Assembly (NCBI RefSeq): GCF_003315595.1
Contig: NZ_QNQU01000010.1
Coordinates: 171,152 to 235,151, forward strand
DNA: 64,000 nucleotides
Direction: 5' to 3'
Source of the DNA: Pedobacter miscanthi
GTDB taxonomy: Bacteria > Bacteroidota > Bacteroidia > Sphingobacteriales > Sphingobacteriaceae
Shown piece by piece: positions 42,956 through 52,508 of this stretch. The notes beneath the pieces were generated by a model. That model was not told where the DNA came from. It worked only from the letters and a program-made list of their open reading frames with translations, and did no database searches. Positions within the stretch are counted from its first letter, which is position 1. Each line of letters opens with the position of its first letter. Position numbers and translations under genes: made by a program.

Positions 42956-43365
42956 TATTATTTCTTAACATCCCACCTGAAATAGAGACAGTTAAAAATT
43001 TTGGGCCGGGTAATAGTTCCGGCCCTAATATCACCCAGCCCCTCGCGGTTAGGGCTTACTTAGGTGATTAAATATTATTAGGAGATTGGAAATACCGCTT
43101 ACATACCGAAGTATTACATATTAACCGGATGTCTGCTTAAGGTATCCAACCTATGGATTAGTAATCAGTTAAAAAATAAGCCGGTAACTGTCAGAGGACA
43201 AGTCCCGACTAAATTAACGCTCTCGAGGGTAAAGTTAAAAAAAACCCCACATTGAGCATTCAATTATTTGTATTATTGAAGGTATTAAACTAACTGCTAA
43301 TGCACGATGCTGAGCAAAGCTTTTGCAAAAGTTAGAACAAGTCGTTTATACCAGTCCATTTCCTG
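42956..43365. other. Spacer with hairpins between kinase and mobilisation genes
   Basis: No gene is seen. GGGCCGG (43003-43009) and CCGGCCC (43019-43025) form a 7-bp hairpin, and ATCACC/GGTGAT (around 43029-43058) a second longer one. Neither is followed by a T tract. They may end the kinase transcript. Confidence 0.45.
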
Positions 43366-45467
43366 CTAAATTGAAACTAATTGCTCCGGATCAGCACTAT
43401 CATCTTCTGCGCTGACGTTTACTGGGCTTTGCTTATTGCGGAAATCACGAACCTGATCTGCATTATCACCGCCATCCAATCTGCGATTATCTACTTCTTC
43501 TTCACCACGATCCGTTTTTGCCAAAATATTCTCACATTCCTCTTTCAGTAACCCTTCCACCTGAGCCTTAACTAGCGCATAATTTTCCATAATTTCTGCT
43601 GCCCCTACCTCACGCGGACGCGGAATAGCCACATAGCTTTCCACCTCCCTGGCAATAGCTCCGTGGTCATTCTGCAAGGCCGAATGAAACATCTTTAATC
43701 GGATTTTCTGATCCGGATTATCCGCCACAATCCCCACAAACTCCCCAGAAGATAGTGAAGCAATCTTAGCGGATGGCACCGCATAATCCAGCTGTGTAGA
43801 CCGGGAGACTGAAATATCAGAACTATTGATACTCTTGCTTTCCTTATCCTGCACAATCTTTCCAAAATTCTCAGATAACTTCTTTGCCGTATCTCCCGAC
43901 ACCTGGCCACTGATGATATTCCCCACAATATTGGTAATCACATCCGCCTGTTCCTGGCCATAATCCTTCCTCAGCTGTGAAAAGTCCTGCAAGCCCAGCG
44001 TGGTAGCACACTTATAGCCACGCGCCACCGCAATATGACTATCCATCCCCCCAACAAAAATGGAAGAATATTCATCAAAGACAATACTGCTTTTGAGCAT
44101 ATCCTTTTTATTCACCAGTTTGAGCATCCTGTTTACATAAAGCGACAGCACTGCACCGTAAGTCTGCACCTTCTGCGGATTATTGCCCATACAAACTATC
44201 TTCGGGGCATCAATATTATTGATATCCAGCGTAAAATCATTCCCGCTCAAAACGTAATAGAGTTGTGGCGAAGAAAGCCGGGCAAGACCGATCTTGGCAG
44301 AAGCGATCTGTCCCTCAAGTTGAGGCATCGCCTTACGCTGCAAAGCAGAAATAAAAGGATTGATCAAAACCCTGATCTCCGGCTCCTGCTGTAAAACGGC
44401 AAATAACTTATCATAATCCGCCTGGATCAGTTCTATTGTATGCGGCAAAGTACAGTATCTACCACTCTTGTACTTCTTTAAAAACCAGATGACCGCCGTC
44501 ACAAAATTAATCGCACTCTCTACAAAAAAATCCCCCTGCTTTTTAATCCAGTCCCGGTTCAGCCCCAGCATAATCGTACGGCTCGCTTCAGTCGCGTCGG
44601 TAATATCATCCATGCTCTGCGGGTCCAGCGGGTTACAACGGTGATAAATCCGGTCAAAATCAATTACCCAGAAAGTGGGTTTCACTTTATAATTTCCCCT
44701 ATACCTCAGCAGCGCATTATAGGCAATTATGGAAAGATCGTCGAACTTAAAGTCGTAAATGAACATCGAAAAGCCCTTTTTAATGTGCTGGGTGATCACA
44801 TGCCGGATCACAAAATAACTTTTTCCTGACCTTACCTGGATCCGGGGCTGCCGGTAACCAGCAAACCCCGGAAAGGATTAATAATATTGATAAAAGAGTT
44901 TCTGATTTTTCCTTTCAGGTTATACCTGGCAGGAAGATTAACCGAATATTCATTTTCCAGTAGCCGCTCCTCCTGCGGAAAAGTCTCATTCTCGGTATTG
45001 AACACATCGGTCATCAAACCAGCTTTAAGTACACGTGAAAGCAGCGTACCACCAGAGAGGATTAACAGGTAGCCAGTCGCGGTAATCCCGATATAGATTC
45101 CGGCCAAAAGCTCCGGTTCAATGTTCAGCTGAAAGCAGATCGTGCTCCCGAAGTAAAAAATCACCCCTAAAATTAAATATACCCCAATCTCACGATAACG
45201 GATCTTTTCATCCTTCCGCCCTTTCACTGCCATCAATGAAATCAGCAAGCATAGTAATGCTGCTAATTTCGCTATCCAATAACCTTCAAAGAGTCCTGTC
45301 CTGGCAATGCCTGTAATCAAACGATCGGTAATTTCTGCGGTAAAACCCCAGCGCTTAAAGGCCATGTAGCAGCCCATGTAAAAATGGATGCTCAAAATAA
45401 ATAGGCTGATGAGCCTGGTAAAATCAGTAATCTTCCGTAGCCCCTGCGTGTCCTCGCCTGTATTCAT
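43366..45467 (-). pseudogene. mobC: Type IV coupling protein MobC/TraG-like (VirD4), split inside its P-loop
   Basis: The first fragment (45467-44832, 211 aa) holds the N-terminal membrane helices and ends at FRGLLVTGSPGS followed by Arg and stop. The second (from about 44826 to 43366) continues SGKSYFVIRHVITQHIKKGF with Walker B SSIVFDEYSSIF and LGLQDFSQL. Removing 11 bases (44830-44840) rejoins them as GSPGSGKS in one frame of about 696 residues, a normal coupling-protein length. The protein would link the relaxase-DNA complex to the mating channel. As written the gene is broken in its essential ATP-binding loop. A sequencing or assembly error is possible. Confidence 0.85.
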
Positions 45468-45477
45468 CTTATATAAT

Positions 45478-46413
45478 CTAAATTGTTAATTCCTGTGATT
45501 GGGTTTTACCTTTTCTGCGTTTTTTCTTTTGCAGTGCAGGATTTAAGGGATCGTAATCCGGTTTTTCGAGCAGCAGGTCCAGTATCCCGGATTCAACCGC
45601 ATTAAAAAAACCTTTAATTTCAAGCCGTTCCCGTTCTGTGTTCTTTTCTGTGCCCGGCCCGGTGTTCCTGTCCCCTGTTTCATTCTGCTGCCCGGCCAGC
45701 ACCATCCGCTCGGCCAGCGAGCCATTTGCCTGTGTGTTGGCATAACGGAAAGTATCTGTCAGTGGCCGCTTAAAATCAAAAGTCTCATCAAACACTTTTT
45801 CCCCAGATTCCTTAAATGCGGTCCGGTCAAACTGGCCCACCTTTTTAGAATGCTCCACGTTTCTTCCCTTGGAATTGTTCATCGGGCTGAGTTTGATTTT
45901 ATTAGTGATATCCTTGCGGCTGACGATCACCTGTATATGCATCTGCTCTCCTGGTTTCAGATCTCCTCTTTTCACTGTACCGGTTTTCACTTCTTTATCT
46001 TTAAAAGAATAATAACGGTGATTCTCCAGTTTTCCAAACCAGAGCAGATCCTCATTGCTGGTCACCCCGGCACGTTTAAAGTTCCGCGCATATTCATCCA
46101 TTATCTTAACTGCGAAAGCCTTAAATTCCGCTTTGGTACCGTCCTCGAACAAACCTTTTAGGTGCGTGATCTCTTTTTGACTGGGATTAATATTGATCAG
46201 GAAAAATTTAGCATCATCATGGCAAAGCTTGGCGATATTTTTATCCAGTAAGTTTCTGACCTGGTAAGATTCGATGCCGCTGGCACTGCCGTTAAACCAC
46301 AACTCGGGATCAGCATCCTCGAACATCCAGCTTTCCTTATCCAGGTAGTGCACCAATGCCCCGCTACTGCCCTTGTTATTTCCTGTGTCACTATCCGTGA
46401 TATTGATGTACAT
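45478..46413 (-). CDS. mobB: Relaxase MobB (BtgB-like, DUF5712)
   Basis: The protein has 311 residues. It starts MYINITDSDTGNNKGSSGALVHYLDKE, typical of DUF5712 mobilisation proteins. A possible catalytic Tyr lies in NHRYYSFKDKEV, and the metal-binding His is in EQMHIQVIVSRKD. SKGRNVEHSKKVGQFDRTAF follows. The C-terminus is Lys-rich (QKKKRRKGKTQS). It should nick oriT and lead the strand into the recipient. It lies 2 bp after mobA and 10 bp before mobC. Confidence 0.85.
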   Translation of the reverse strand: MYINITDSDTGNNKGSSGALVHYLDKESWMFEDADPELWFNGSASGIESYQVRNLLDKNIAKLCHDDAKFFLININPSQKEITHLKGLFEDGTKAEFKAFAVKIMDEYARNFKRAGVTSNEDLLWFGKLENHRYYSFKDKEVKTGTVKRGDLKPGEQMHIQVIVSRKDITNKIKLSPMNNSKGRNVEHSKKVGQFDRTAFKESGEKVFDETFDFKRPLTDTFRYANTQANGSLAERMVLAGQQNETGDRNTGPGTEKNTERERLEIKGFFNAVESGILDLLLEKPDYDPLNPALQKKKRRKGKTQSQELTI

Positions 46414-46415
46414 AG

Positions 46416-46958
46416 TTATATGTTTTCCACCTGTTTACGTGTCAGTTCCGCCAGCTCTTCTTTTTCCCTGCCTTTAAAACTGCCCAGCTCTTCCCTTGAT
46501 TTAATGTAACCATTCAAAATCTGCAGGAATTTTGCCTTTAACTGGTCCGCCACTTCCATACGCTGAAACACTAATTTGATTACTTTATCGCTTTCCGCCG
46601 ACTTATCCAACATTTGCTGCTGATTTTTCAGCAGGGTTTTATTGGCCCCGAGTACCTGTTCATTAAAAAATTTAACAATGTCCCGCTGGTTTCCTATCAT
46701 TTTATCTACTCCCTGTTTGATGGGAATGAGCAATAAATCTTCCTGGGACTTGATGAAACCCATGTAAGTTTTATGACTTTTGGACAGCGAATTTTTCAGC
46801 AGATCATCGTTCAGGTCAGTAGGATCTTTTTTATTGCGGTGAAAATAATCCACCATCTGCACAAAGACCAGCCGCTTCGATCGGCCCAATGCCAGAGCGA
46901 CCTTATCCAGTTTCTGATCTGTTGTCGTGTTAAATTTTATAGTCCTTAAGGGTTCCAT
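46416..46958 (-). CDS. mobA: Mobilisation accessory protein MobA (BtgA/BfmA-like)
   Basis: The protein has 180 residues. The N-terminal ribbon-helix-helix-like segment (IKFNTTTDQKLDKVALALGRSKRLVFVQMVDYF) is followed by long coiled-coil helices ending in LTRKQVENI. This is the small DNA-binding partner of MobB in Bacteroidota elements, which helps the relaxase at oriT. It is the first gene of the mob operon, and its start is about 75 bp from the hairpins at 47034-47150. Confidence 0.82.
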   Translation of the reverse strand: MEPLRTIKFNTTTDQKLDKVALALGRSKRLVFVQMVDYFHRNKKDPTDLNDDLLKNSLSKSHKTYMGFIKSQEDLLLIPIKQGVDKMIGNQRDIVKFFNEQVLGANKTLLKNQQQMLDKSAESDKVIKLVFQRMEVADQLKAKFLQILNGYIKSREELGSFKGREKEELAELTRKQVENI

Positions 46959-47033
46959 TTTTCAAGCTTTTTATTCCCTAAGCATTTCGCGTAGGGTTCC
47001 TTTTCCATTGTTTCCAGCCCATTAGGCCCCATA

Positions 47034-47150
47034 AGAATCCCCGGAGGATTCTCAAAACGCCTCTAACGCTAGCTTAGAGGCACAAGTTAGGCTCCGCCTT
47101 ACTTCGGCTTGCTCCTTTTCCTTTGAAGGGGAAAAGGACAAGCGGCGAAG
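47034..47150. other. Probable origin of transfer (oriT)
   Basis: Three inverted repeats are packed upstream of mobA. They are AGAATCC/GGATTCT (47034-47040/47046-47052), GCCTCTAA/TTAGAGGC (47059-47066/47074-47081), and a long stem 47102-47150 whose core is TCCTTTTCC/GGAAAAGGA (47113-47121/47130-47138) with outer GCTTG/CAAGC and CTTCG/CGAAG. Position and structure fit an oriT; the nick site cannot be named. Confidence 0.65.
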
Positions 47151-47187
47151 AACCTGAGACGCTGCGATTAAATAGAATTTGTTGCTG

Positions 47188-47547
47188 TTATTTTCGGTCC
47201 TGGTTAGTACTTCTCACCACAGCATCCGTTAATATTGGCTTACCGATTTCGTTTTGCTCAACAGTCAATTTAAGTTCAGTACAAAAGGGTAAAAAACGCA
47301 CTTCTGTATCTCCAGCCATATACCTGCCTTGACGCGAAGATTTTTTATAAACTGATAAGGTGATTTTTTTGCCGGAATCCTGCAAGCTAAAAAAGCAATT
47401 TATGGTGAGCCCGCTTTTCGACCATAACATAAAGTCAAGTTTTGCGTGATAATTGCCTAGAGGAATCTCTTCTCTGGCATAAGAATAATCTTTAGGTTCG
47501 TAACCAACTTCCAGAGCAGTGAAGAACTCCAATACCGTTGTTTCCAT
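47188..47547 (-). CDS. Element-encoded hypothetical protein
   Basis: 119 residues from ATG 47547 (METTVLEFFTALEVGYE). The open frame to 47601 uses a TTG inside the operator, so it is not preferred. The protein is beta-rich (LDFMLWSKSGLTINCFFSL, KITLSVYKKSS) and ends TDAVVRSTNQDRK. No family was recognised. It is driven by copy 2 of the element palindrome and lies just upstream of oriT and the mob genes, so a role in transfer or its control is inferred from position. Confidence 0.6.
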   Translation of the reverse strand: METTVLEFFTALEVGYEPKDYSYAREEIPLGNYHAKLDFMLWSKSGLTINCFFSLQDSGKKITLSVYKKSSRQGRYMAGDTEVRFLPFCTELKLTVEQNEIGKPILTDAVVRSTNQDRK

Positions 47548-47567
47548 GTTTTTTTCAATTTGATAAT

Positions 47568-47620
47568 CAAAATTGGCAAGGAAAAACTGGCGCTTATCCA
47601 ATATTGGATAGATTGGATTT
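47568..47620 (-). promoter_or_regulatory. Element palindrome/promoter, copy 2
   Basis: The 26 bp 47595-47620 are identical to 22945-22970, including palindrome 47596-47609 and the extra half-site. On the minus strand CAATTTTG (47575-47568) lies 23 nt after the palindrome's TTG, matching copy 1. Confidence 0.7.
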
Positions 47621-47760
47621 GCTAAACAATAGAAGATGCCGATAGGTTCACATTACTAAATTGAGACAATAACTTTTACTAAAAGTGAGTAAAAAACATA
47701 AAAAAATATCCAATAGCTATATTTTACATAATTTAGGAACTGATTTCGAAACAATAACTA

Positions 47761-48894
47761 ATGAACGAAGAGGAAACAAAAAATGTAGTGCACATTCCTG
47801 CAGAGCAGGATGACGATTATTCCAATGATGACTTATTTAATATCACATCTTGGGGTGCTGATTTGTCATTTAGAGAACTAATAACAATGTACGAAGAAGG
47901 AGAATTACTAAAGCCTGAACTTCAAAGAAAATATGTATGGGACAAGACCGAAGCTAGTAGATTCATTGATTCAATCTTACTAGGCCTACCAGTACCGTCT
48001 ATTTTTTTAGCAAAAGAGCCAAATGATAATAAGCTAATTATCGATGGCTATCAGAGAATAATGACTGTTTATGATTTTGTTAAGGGCATTTTTTCTACTG
48101 ACGGGAAGGTTTTTAAGCTTTCAAATACCAAAAGGATTAATGAACGATGGAGAGGTAAAGCGTATATTGAGCTAAACGATAACGATCAAAAAAAGATCCG
48201 AAGCACAACAATACATGCAATAATTTTTCAGCAGAAAAAACCAATTGACAACGATACCAGTTTGTATCAAATATTTGAAAGGATTAATACAAGTGGGAGA
48301 ACTTTGAAGCCTCAAGAGATAAGGAATTGTGTTTATCAGGGCAAATTTAACACATTGCTATTTACACTTAACAGTGATCCCATTTGGCGCAAACTATATG
48401 GATTAGACACAGATGATCCAAGGATGGAGGATTTGGAATTTATACTTAGGCTATTTGCACTTTCATCAGAAGAAATTAAAAAGAAGGAGTCAGGTCAGAT
48501 CTCATTGAAAAAGTTCTTGAATGAATACATGGGTTCTAAAGAATCCGAAAATGAAAAGGTTTTAGAAAAACGAGAAAGTACCTTTACTAAGGTAATTAGT
48601 CTAGCTAATACCATTTGGGGTGAGCAGGCATTTCACAATATCTCCCAAAAAGACGGGAAGTTGATAAATAAGTTTCATCCAACGATTTTCGACTCAATAG
48701 GAATTGCTTTAATTAATGCCATCAACCAAAAAATCGATGTGACAAAAATATCCGATTTGCCTACAAAGAGGATCAACCTGCTCAAAGACGAAGATTATAA
48801 GGCGTTTACCTCTACTCGCACTACAAATGTAGAAAATATTAAAGGTCGAATAAATAAAGCATCAGAAATCCTTTTTGGAATAAAATATGAATAA
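47761..48894 (+). CDS. DUF262 (GmrS/ParB-like NTPase fold) protein
   Basis: The protein has 377 residues. It has the DUF262 signatures ELQRKYVWDKTEASRFIDSILLGLPVPSIFL (53-83) and IIDGYQRIMTVYDF (93-106, a DGxQR nucleotide-binding motif), then YQIFERINTSGRTLKPQEIRNCVY. DUF262 domains occur in type IV restriction enzymes (GmrSD) and several defence genes. No DUF1524 HNH nuclease domain is fused. Instead its stop overlaps the start of a HEPN-like gene by 8 bp, so the two likely act as sensor/regulator and effector. Confidence 0.85.
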   Translation: MNEEETKNVVHIPAEQDDDYSNDDLFNITSWGADLSFRELITMYEEGELLKPELQRKYVWDKTEASRFIDSILLGLPVPSIFLAKEPNDNKLIIDGYQRIMTVYDFVKGIFSTDGKVFKLSNTKRINERWRGKAYIELNDNDQKKIRSTTIHAIIFQQKKPIDNDTSLYQIFERINTSGRTLKPQEIRNCVYQGKFNTLLFTLNSDPIWRKLYGLDTDDPRMEDLEFILRLFALSSEEIKKKESGQISLKKFLNEYMGSKESENEKVLEKRESTFTKVISLANTIWGEQAFHNISQKDGKLINKFHPTIFDSIGIALINAINQKIDVTKISDLPTKRINLLKDEDYKAFTSTRTTNVENIKGRINKASEILFGIKYE

Positions 48895-49378
48895 TTCGAA
48901 CGCTCAAACATACCTCGATGATTGTAGAGATGAGCTAGCTAAGGTAGATCTAATTATTCAGGCTTTTGGCCAATTCAACGACGCAGTACCATTTCTTACT
49001 AAGTATGCAATTATCAAAGCTTGTGGAACAATCGAACAGTGCTTTAAGACAATAATTGCAGATCATAGTAGCAACGGTCAGAGTCAACAAGTTAAAAATT
49101 ATATTGATGAAACCGTTAGGAAAAGCTCAATGAATCCTAATTATTCAAACATTTGCTCACTCTTAAAAAAATTTGACGGGTCGTGGACGACTGCCTTTAA
49201 AAATGCCGTGAATGCACACACTGACAAAGCACAAATTGAAACCTCTTTAAGTTCACTAAATGAAGAACGAAATAAATTTGCACATGGAGGGCAGCCGTCA
49301 GCCTCATTTGTAAATGTTCAAGATTATTTCACCCATGCTAGAAAAATTATAGACATGTTGGACACAATTATTGTTTAG
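48887..49378 (+). CDS. HEPN-domain RNase-like protein (MAE_28990-type)
   Basis: The protein has 163 residues, all helical. The HEPN catalytic pattern RxxxxH is present as RNKFAH (128-133), in the context LNEERNKFAHGGQPS. An N-terminal IIKACGTIEQCFKTIIADH helix is typical of the MAE_28990/MAE_18760 group. Such proteins are metal-independent RNases and often serve as toxins or abortive-infection effectors. Overlap with the DUF262 gene implies a toxin-antitoxin-like or two-component defence unit. A double hairpin follows. Confidence 0.8.
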   Translation: MNNSNAQTYLDDCRDELAKVDLIIQAFGQFNDAVPFLTKYAIIKACGTIEQCFKTIIADHSSNGQSQQVKNYIDETVRKSSMNPNYSNICSLLKKFDGSWTTAFKNAVNAHTDKAQIETSLSSLNEERNKFAHGGQPSASFVNVQDYFTHARKIIDMLDTIIV

Positions 49379-49447
49379 ATCAAGAAACACTTTCTTGATT
49401 TTAGTGTATTTTAACAGGAGTTGATATTTTGACTTGATCAACTCCTG
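49379..49447. terminator. Two consecutive hairpins between convergent genes
   Basis: ATCAAGAAA-CAC-TTTCTTGAT (49379-49399) is followed by TTTT on the + strand and ends the DUF262/HEPN unit. CAGGAGTTGAT and ATCAACTCCTG (49415-49425/49437-49447) form a second perfect 11-bp stem that can serve the minus-strand gene ending at 49503. Confidence 0.8.
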
Positions 49448-49502
49448 CTGTACCTAACTATTTATTTGGTCAAAATTACCGATTAACAATGAGGTGGCAG
49501 AA

Positions 49503-50960
49503 TCAACAATGCTTTATAAAATATTCATTCATAATATCATTAAACTTTTTTGATTTAGCTTGGGCAGAAATTTTTACTATTTTTTCAGCATTAAAAAATT
49601 CAACTGTAAACTTTTTAGCTGCCTCCATTCTGACTATATATGAATCCGCATCCTCAGTGAATCCACCTGTACACCAGTATTGAAAATGGATTTCTTTATC
49701 ATTTAGAGATGGCTGGTCTAGAATCCATTTGCGAATTATCGGTACCTTATCCGTTAACCACGATTCTAGGTCAGCCTTCCCCACAGGATAATTATAACCC
49801 TTACATTCCGCCACCACGACCTTATTTCCATAAACAGCGTAAACATCCATCTCTCGCTGAACATAATCATAAGTAATTAGTTTACCAATGTCAAGTGTTC
49901 CACACCCCATTTTAGAATGATAATATCCAACCGCCATTTCAAATAGATCGCCCCTCAAATTATTAGTTTTACCGCTGACCAATGCTTTCAATTTTATCAA
50001 GAGATCAATAAATTGCTCTGGATTTTTTTTGAGCACTGCCCCGGCGTTGACAACAATATTTATTAATGAGGATATTAAGTTTGTATATTCCTCACCAAAG
50101 AGCTGATTTACCATACCGACAATAATTCCATTGCTCCTTAAGGAACTTAATGCCTCTGGCTCCAAATTATCAACGATCAAAAAAGGCAGAAATTTAAGTG
50201 TATTTTTTTGTGCCTTTAATATCTCTATTTTTTTAATAAAAAATTCCACATGTTCAGCCGTTACTGTATTGCCGATTAAAATATCAGCCACCACAAAACC
50301 CGGCTTCAAGACTTTGTCTGACCAGGTCGTGATCGTACTAATGTAGGAAGGAGCAACAAATGCAAAAGAGAAATTTCCAAATGGCGAATAAAAACTTGAG
50401 GAATCATAACTGGTCATTGATAATTTTCTAGCCCAATCATTAAATTGCAAAAGCAAAACATCTTTTACCAATTGAACAGCCATCGACTGCCTTTTGTTGA
50501 TTAGCACATTTGTCCGCTGCTCATTTATTTTAATTTCGGAATCTCCACTATATATTAACTGAAGCGACTGTAGCTTCTCAAGTGCTGAATGGCTAGTTAC
50601 GTGACCTTTTACATTAATAACCGGGTTGACGCCGTATGCAGAAAACTGTTCTTTAGGTAAAACCCCTCGATGAAATTCTAAAGCCTTAATCAGATAGTGG
50701 TATTGCTTAGCATCAGACTTCAGCGCTGCTCGCAAACCCTCAGTAAATACATCATCAAAAAAGTCATCTTTGATATAAAACAAAGTTTGACGATGAGCAA
50801 AATATCCCTTTAACTTGAATACATCTTCATCTTTAAACCGTGATAGCTGTTTTCGAATTGCATCATCCGATAAGCTCGATCCACTAGCCTTCAACTCTTC
50901 GATCAGTCTGGAAGTTAATATTGGTCCCTTGTCCTGTATAATTGATTTTATAGATGTCAC
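49503..50960 (-). CDS. Winged-helix plus PD-(D/E)XK nuclease-like protein
   Basis: The protein has 485 residues. N-terminal residues 1-60 look like a winged helix (GPILTSRLIEELKASGSSLSDDAIRKQLSRFK). The C-terminal third has a restriction-endonuclease-like core: LRGDLFEMAVGYYHSKMG, REMDVYAVYGNKVVVAECKGYN (E, D and ExK in order). The middle region has no motif I know. It stands alone on the element among defence genes, so a single-gene anti-phage or anti-plasmid role is plausible. No named system was recognised. Confidence 0.65.
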   Translation of the reverse strand: MTSIKSIIQDKGPILTSRLIEELKASGSSLSDDAIRKQLSRFKDEDVFKLKGYFAHRQTLFYIKDDFFDDVFTEGLRAALKSDAKQYHYLIKALEFHRGVLPKEQFSAYGVNPVINVKGHVTSHSALEKLQSLQLIYSGDSEIKINEQRTNVLINKRQSMAVQLVKDVLLLQFNDWARKLSMTSYDSSSFYSPFGNFSFAFVAPSYISTITTWSDKVLKPGFVVADILIGNTVTAEHVEFFIKKIEILKAQKNTLKFLPFLIVDNLEPEALSSLRSNGIIVGMVNQLFGEEYTNLISSLINIVVNAGAVLKKNPEQFIDLLIKLKALVSGKTNNLRGDLFEMAVGYYHSKMGCGTLDIGKLITYDYVQREMDVYAVYGNKVVVAECKGYNYPVGKADLESWLTDKVPIIRKWILDQPSLNDKEIHFQYWCTGGFTEDADSYIVRMEAAKKFTVEFFNAEKIVKISAQAKSKKFNDIMNEYFIKHC

Positions 50961-51137
50961 ACTACACTATTTATATAAAATTACTAATTAAGTGCCTCCG
51001 TCATTTTTTCAAAAAAGCATCACTTCATTCAAAAATCTTCTTTCGCAATAGCGCAAAAGGCATTTTTTTACAATATATCATCCAAATCTTAATAGCCAAA
51101 TCAAACGTTAAAAAGTTCAGGAAATATGGACTCACGA

Positions 51138-51545
51138 TTACTTATATTTAAAGCTGGTCTTGAAGTAAGCCATCGATTTATTGAAGCTCAAGATTTGCTG
51201 AGATAGCGAATCAGACATCGAAACAATCATATCCTTACTTAAATCAATTTCTTTAAGCTTCCGATACATATCATCAGAAAGCTCAATACGTTCCATATCC
51301 CCCAAATACCGAATGTATCCGCCGACAGTTAACCTATCACTAAATAGTTCCGATTCTCCATGAAGAAGTGCGTATGCTTTCAATTCCGCAATTAGATTAC
51401 GGATTAACTGCTGCGATGTGCCAATTTTAGCCGCTAACGCAAGTTTAGATTCATCACTTTCTTTTTTCGGCAGGAAAGTGAATTGGTAGATTAAGTAACC
51501 AACACCGACTATTGCACATATTCCAGAAATTATTTCCCAGTTCAT
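51138..51545 (-). CDS. Membrane-anchored hypothetical protein
   Basis: The protein has 135 residues. One N-terminal membrane helix (WEIISGICAIVGVGYLIYQFTFL) is followed by a soluble helical domain (ALAAKIGTSQQLIRNLIAELKAYAL, MYRKLKEIDLSKDMIVSMSDSLSQQILSF). No family was recognised. It lies apart from both neighbours (177 bp and 282 bp) and is AT-rich. Confidence 0.55.
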   Translation of the reverse strand: MNWEIISGICAIVGVGYLIYQFTFLPKKESDESKLALAAKIGTSQQLIRNLIAELKAYALLHGESELFSDRLTVGGYIRYLGDMERIELSDDMYRKLKEIDLSKDMIVSMSDSLSQQILSFNKSMAYFKTSFKYK

Positions 51546-51827
51546 TTATTTAATTTTGAGAGGTATTGTAAAATAATAATTCTTCAGCCATAGCCGATGT
51601 CAAAGTAAAACACAAAATAATAATTTCCATGTGAGATTTACTTTAAAATCTACACTATTTTATCAAAAAACTGGCCGTATCGAACTAAATTAACCAATTT
51701 GATTGAGTCCAGCTCATCTACAATACTATCATCATGATTAGTAAACAGAACAAGATTAATTAGTTTTTGATAGTACCGTTAAAGCCAGATACAGCAAAGA
51801 AAGGTCAAATAACTTGACAGAAAAACT

Positions 51828-52283
51828 TCAGATCAACCCCTCATCTGCAAAACTGTAATAACCATATCGAGACACAATCAAATGATCATGAATCTCAATA
51901 TTTAAGATATTCCCACCATTAATTAAATTTCTGGTCATTCGTATATCCGTTTCACTTGGCCGCAACTCCCCACTTGGATGGTTATGCACCATGATCAAAG
52001 CACTCGCGCAGGCTTTCAAGGCCACGGCAAAAATCACCTTCGGATCTACCATCACCTCAGAAAAACTACCCTGAGAAATATTCACAATTCCCAGCACCCG
52101 ACCCTGCCTATTCAACAATATAACCTTAAACTCCTCCAATAGCTCCAACCTCCCGTCATCCCACTTCCCCAGCAATATCCTGTAAGCCTGTTTTGAAGAA
52201 GTAATCTGTGGCCGCTCTGCCACTTTAAATGCCGGACGGTAGCTGATCTCGATCTCTGCTACCCTAAAACTTATATTTTCCAT
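51828..52283 (-). CDS. radC: RadC-like JAB/MPN-domain protein
   Basis: The protein has 151 residues, with only the JAB domain and no helix-hairpin-helix. The metal-binding JAMM motif is VHNHPSGELRPSETD, and VILLNRQGRVLGIVNISQGS precedes it. Short RadC proteins of this type are standard in Bacteroidota conjugative and other mobile elements; their activity is unproven. A copy of the element palindrome lies 256 bp upstream with a -7-like TTATTTTG, suggesting element-wide control. Confidence 0.88.
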   Translation of the reverse strand: MENISFRVAEIEISYRPAFKVAERPQITSSKQAYRILLGKWDDGRLELLEEFKVILLNRQGRVLGIVNISQGSFSEVMVDPKVIFAVALKACASALIMVHNHPSGELRPSETDIRMTRNLINGGNILNIEIHDHLIVSRYGYYSFADEGLI

Positions 52284-52508
52284 AATTTTCTGATTTAATT
52301 ATGGCGCCCGACAATGTTCAGGTTCTGCCAAAGCAAAAGGAGGAACGGAATAAATGGCCGGGCGGGCAAAGGCCACAGGAGCGTTTATGCCGGAAATTCC
52401 TTTGCGTGCCAGAACTGAACCTTAAATTTGTAACAGAATTGAATAAGAACAAACCAAACTTAAAAAAACATAGGCCATTGTCTAGCCTGAAGAAACCCAA
52501 CCCGCCTA

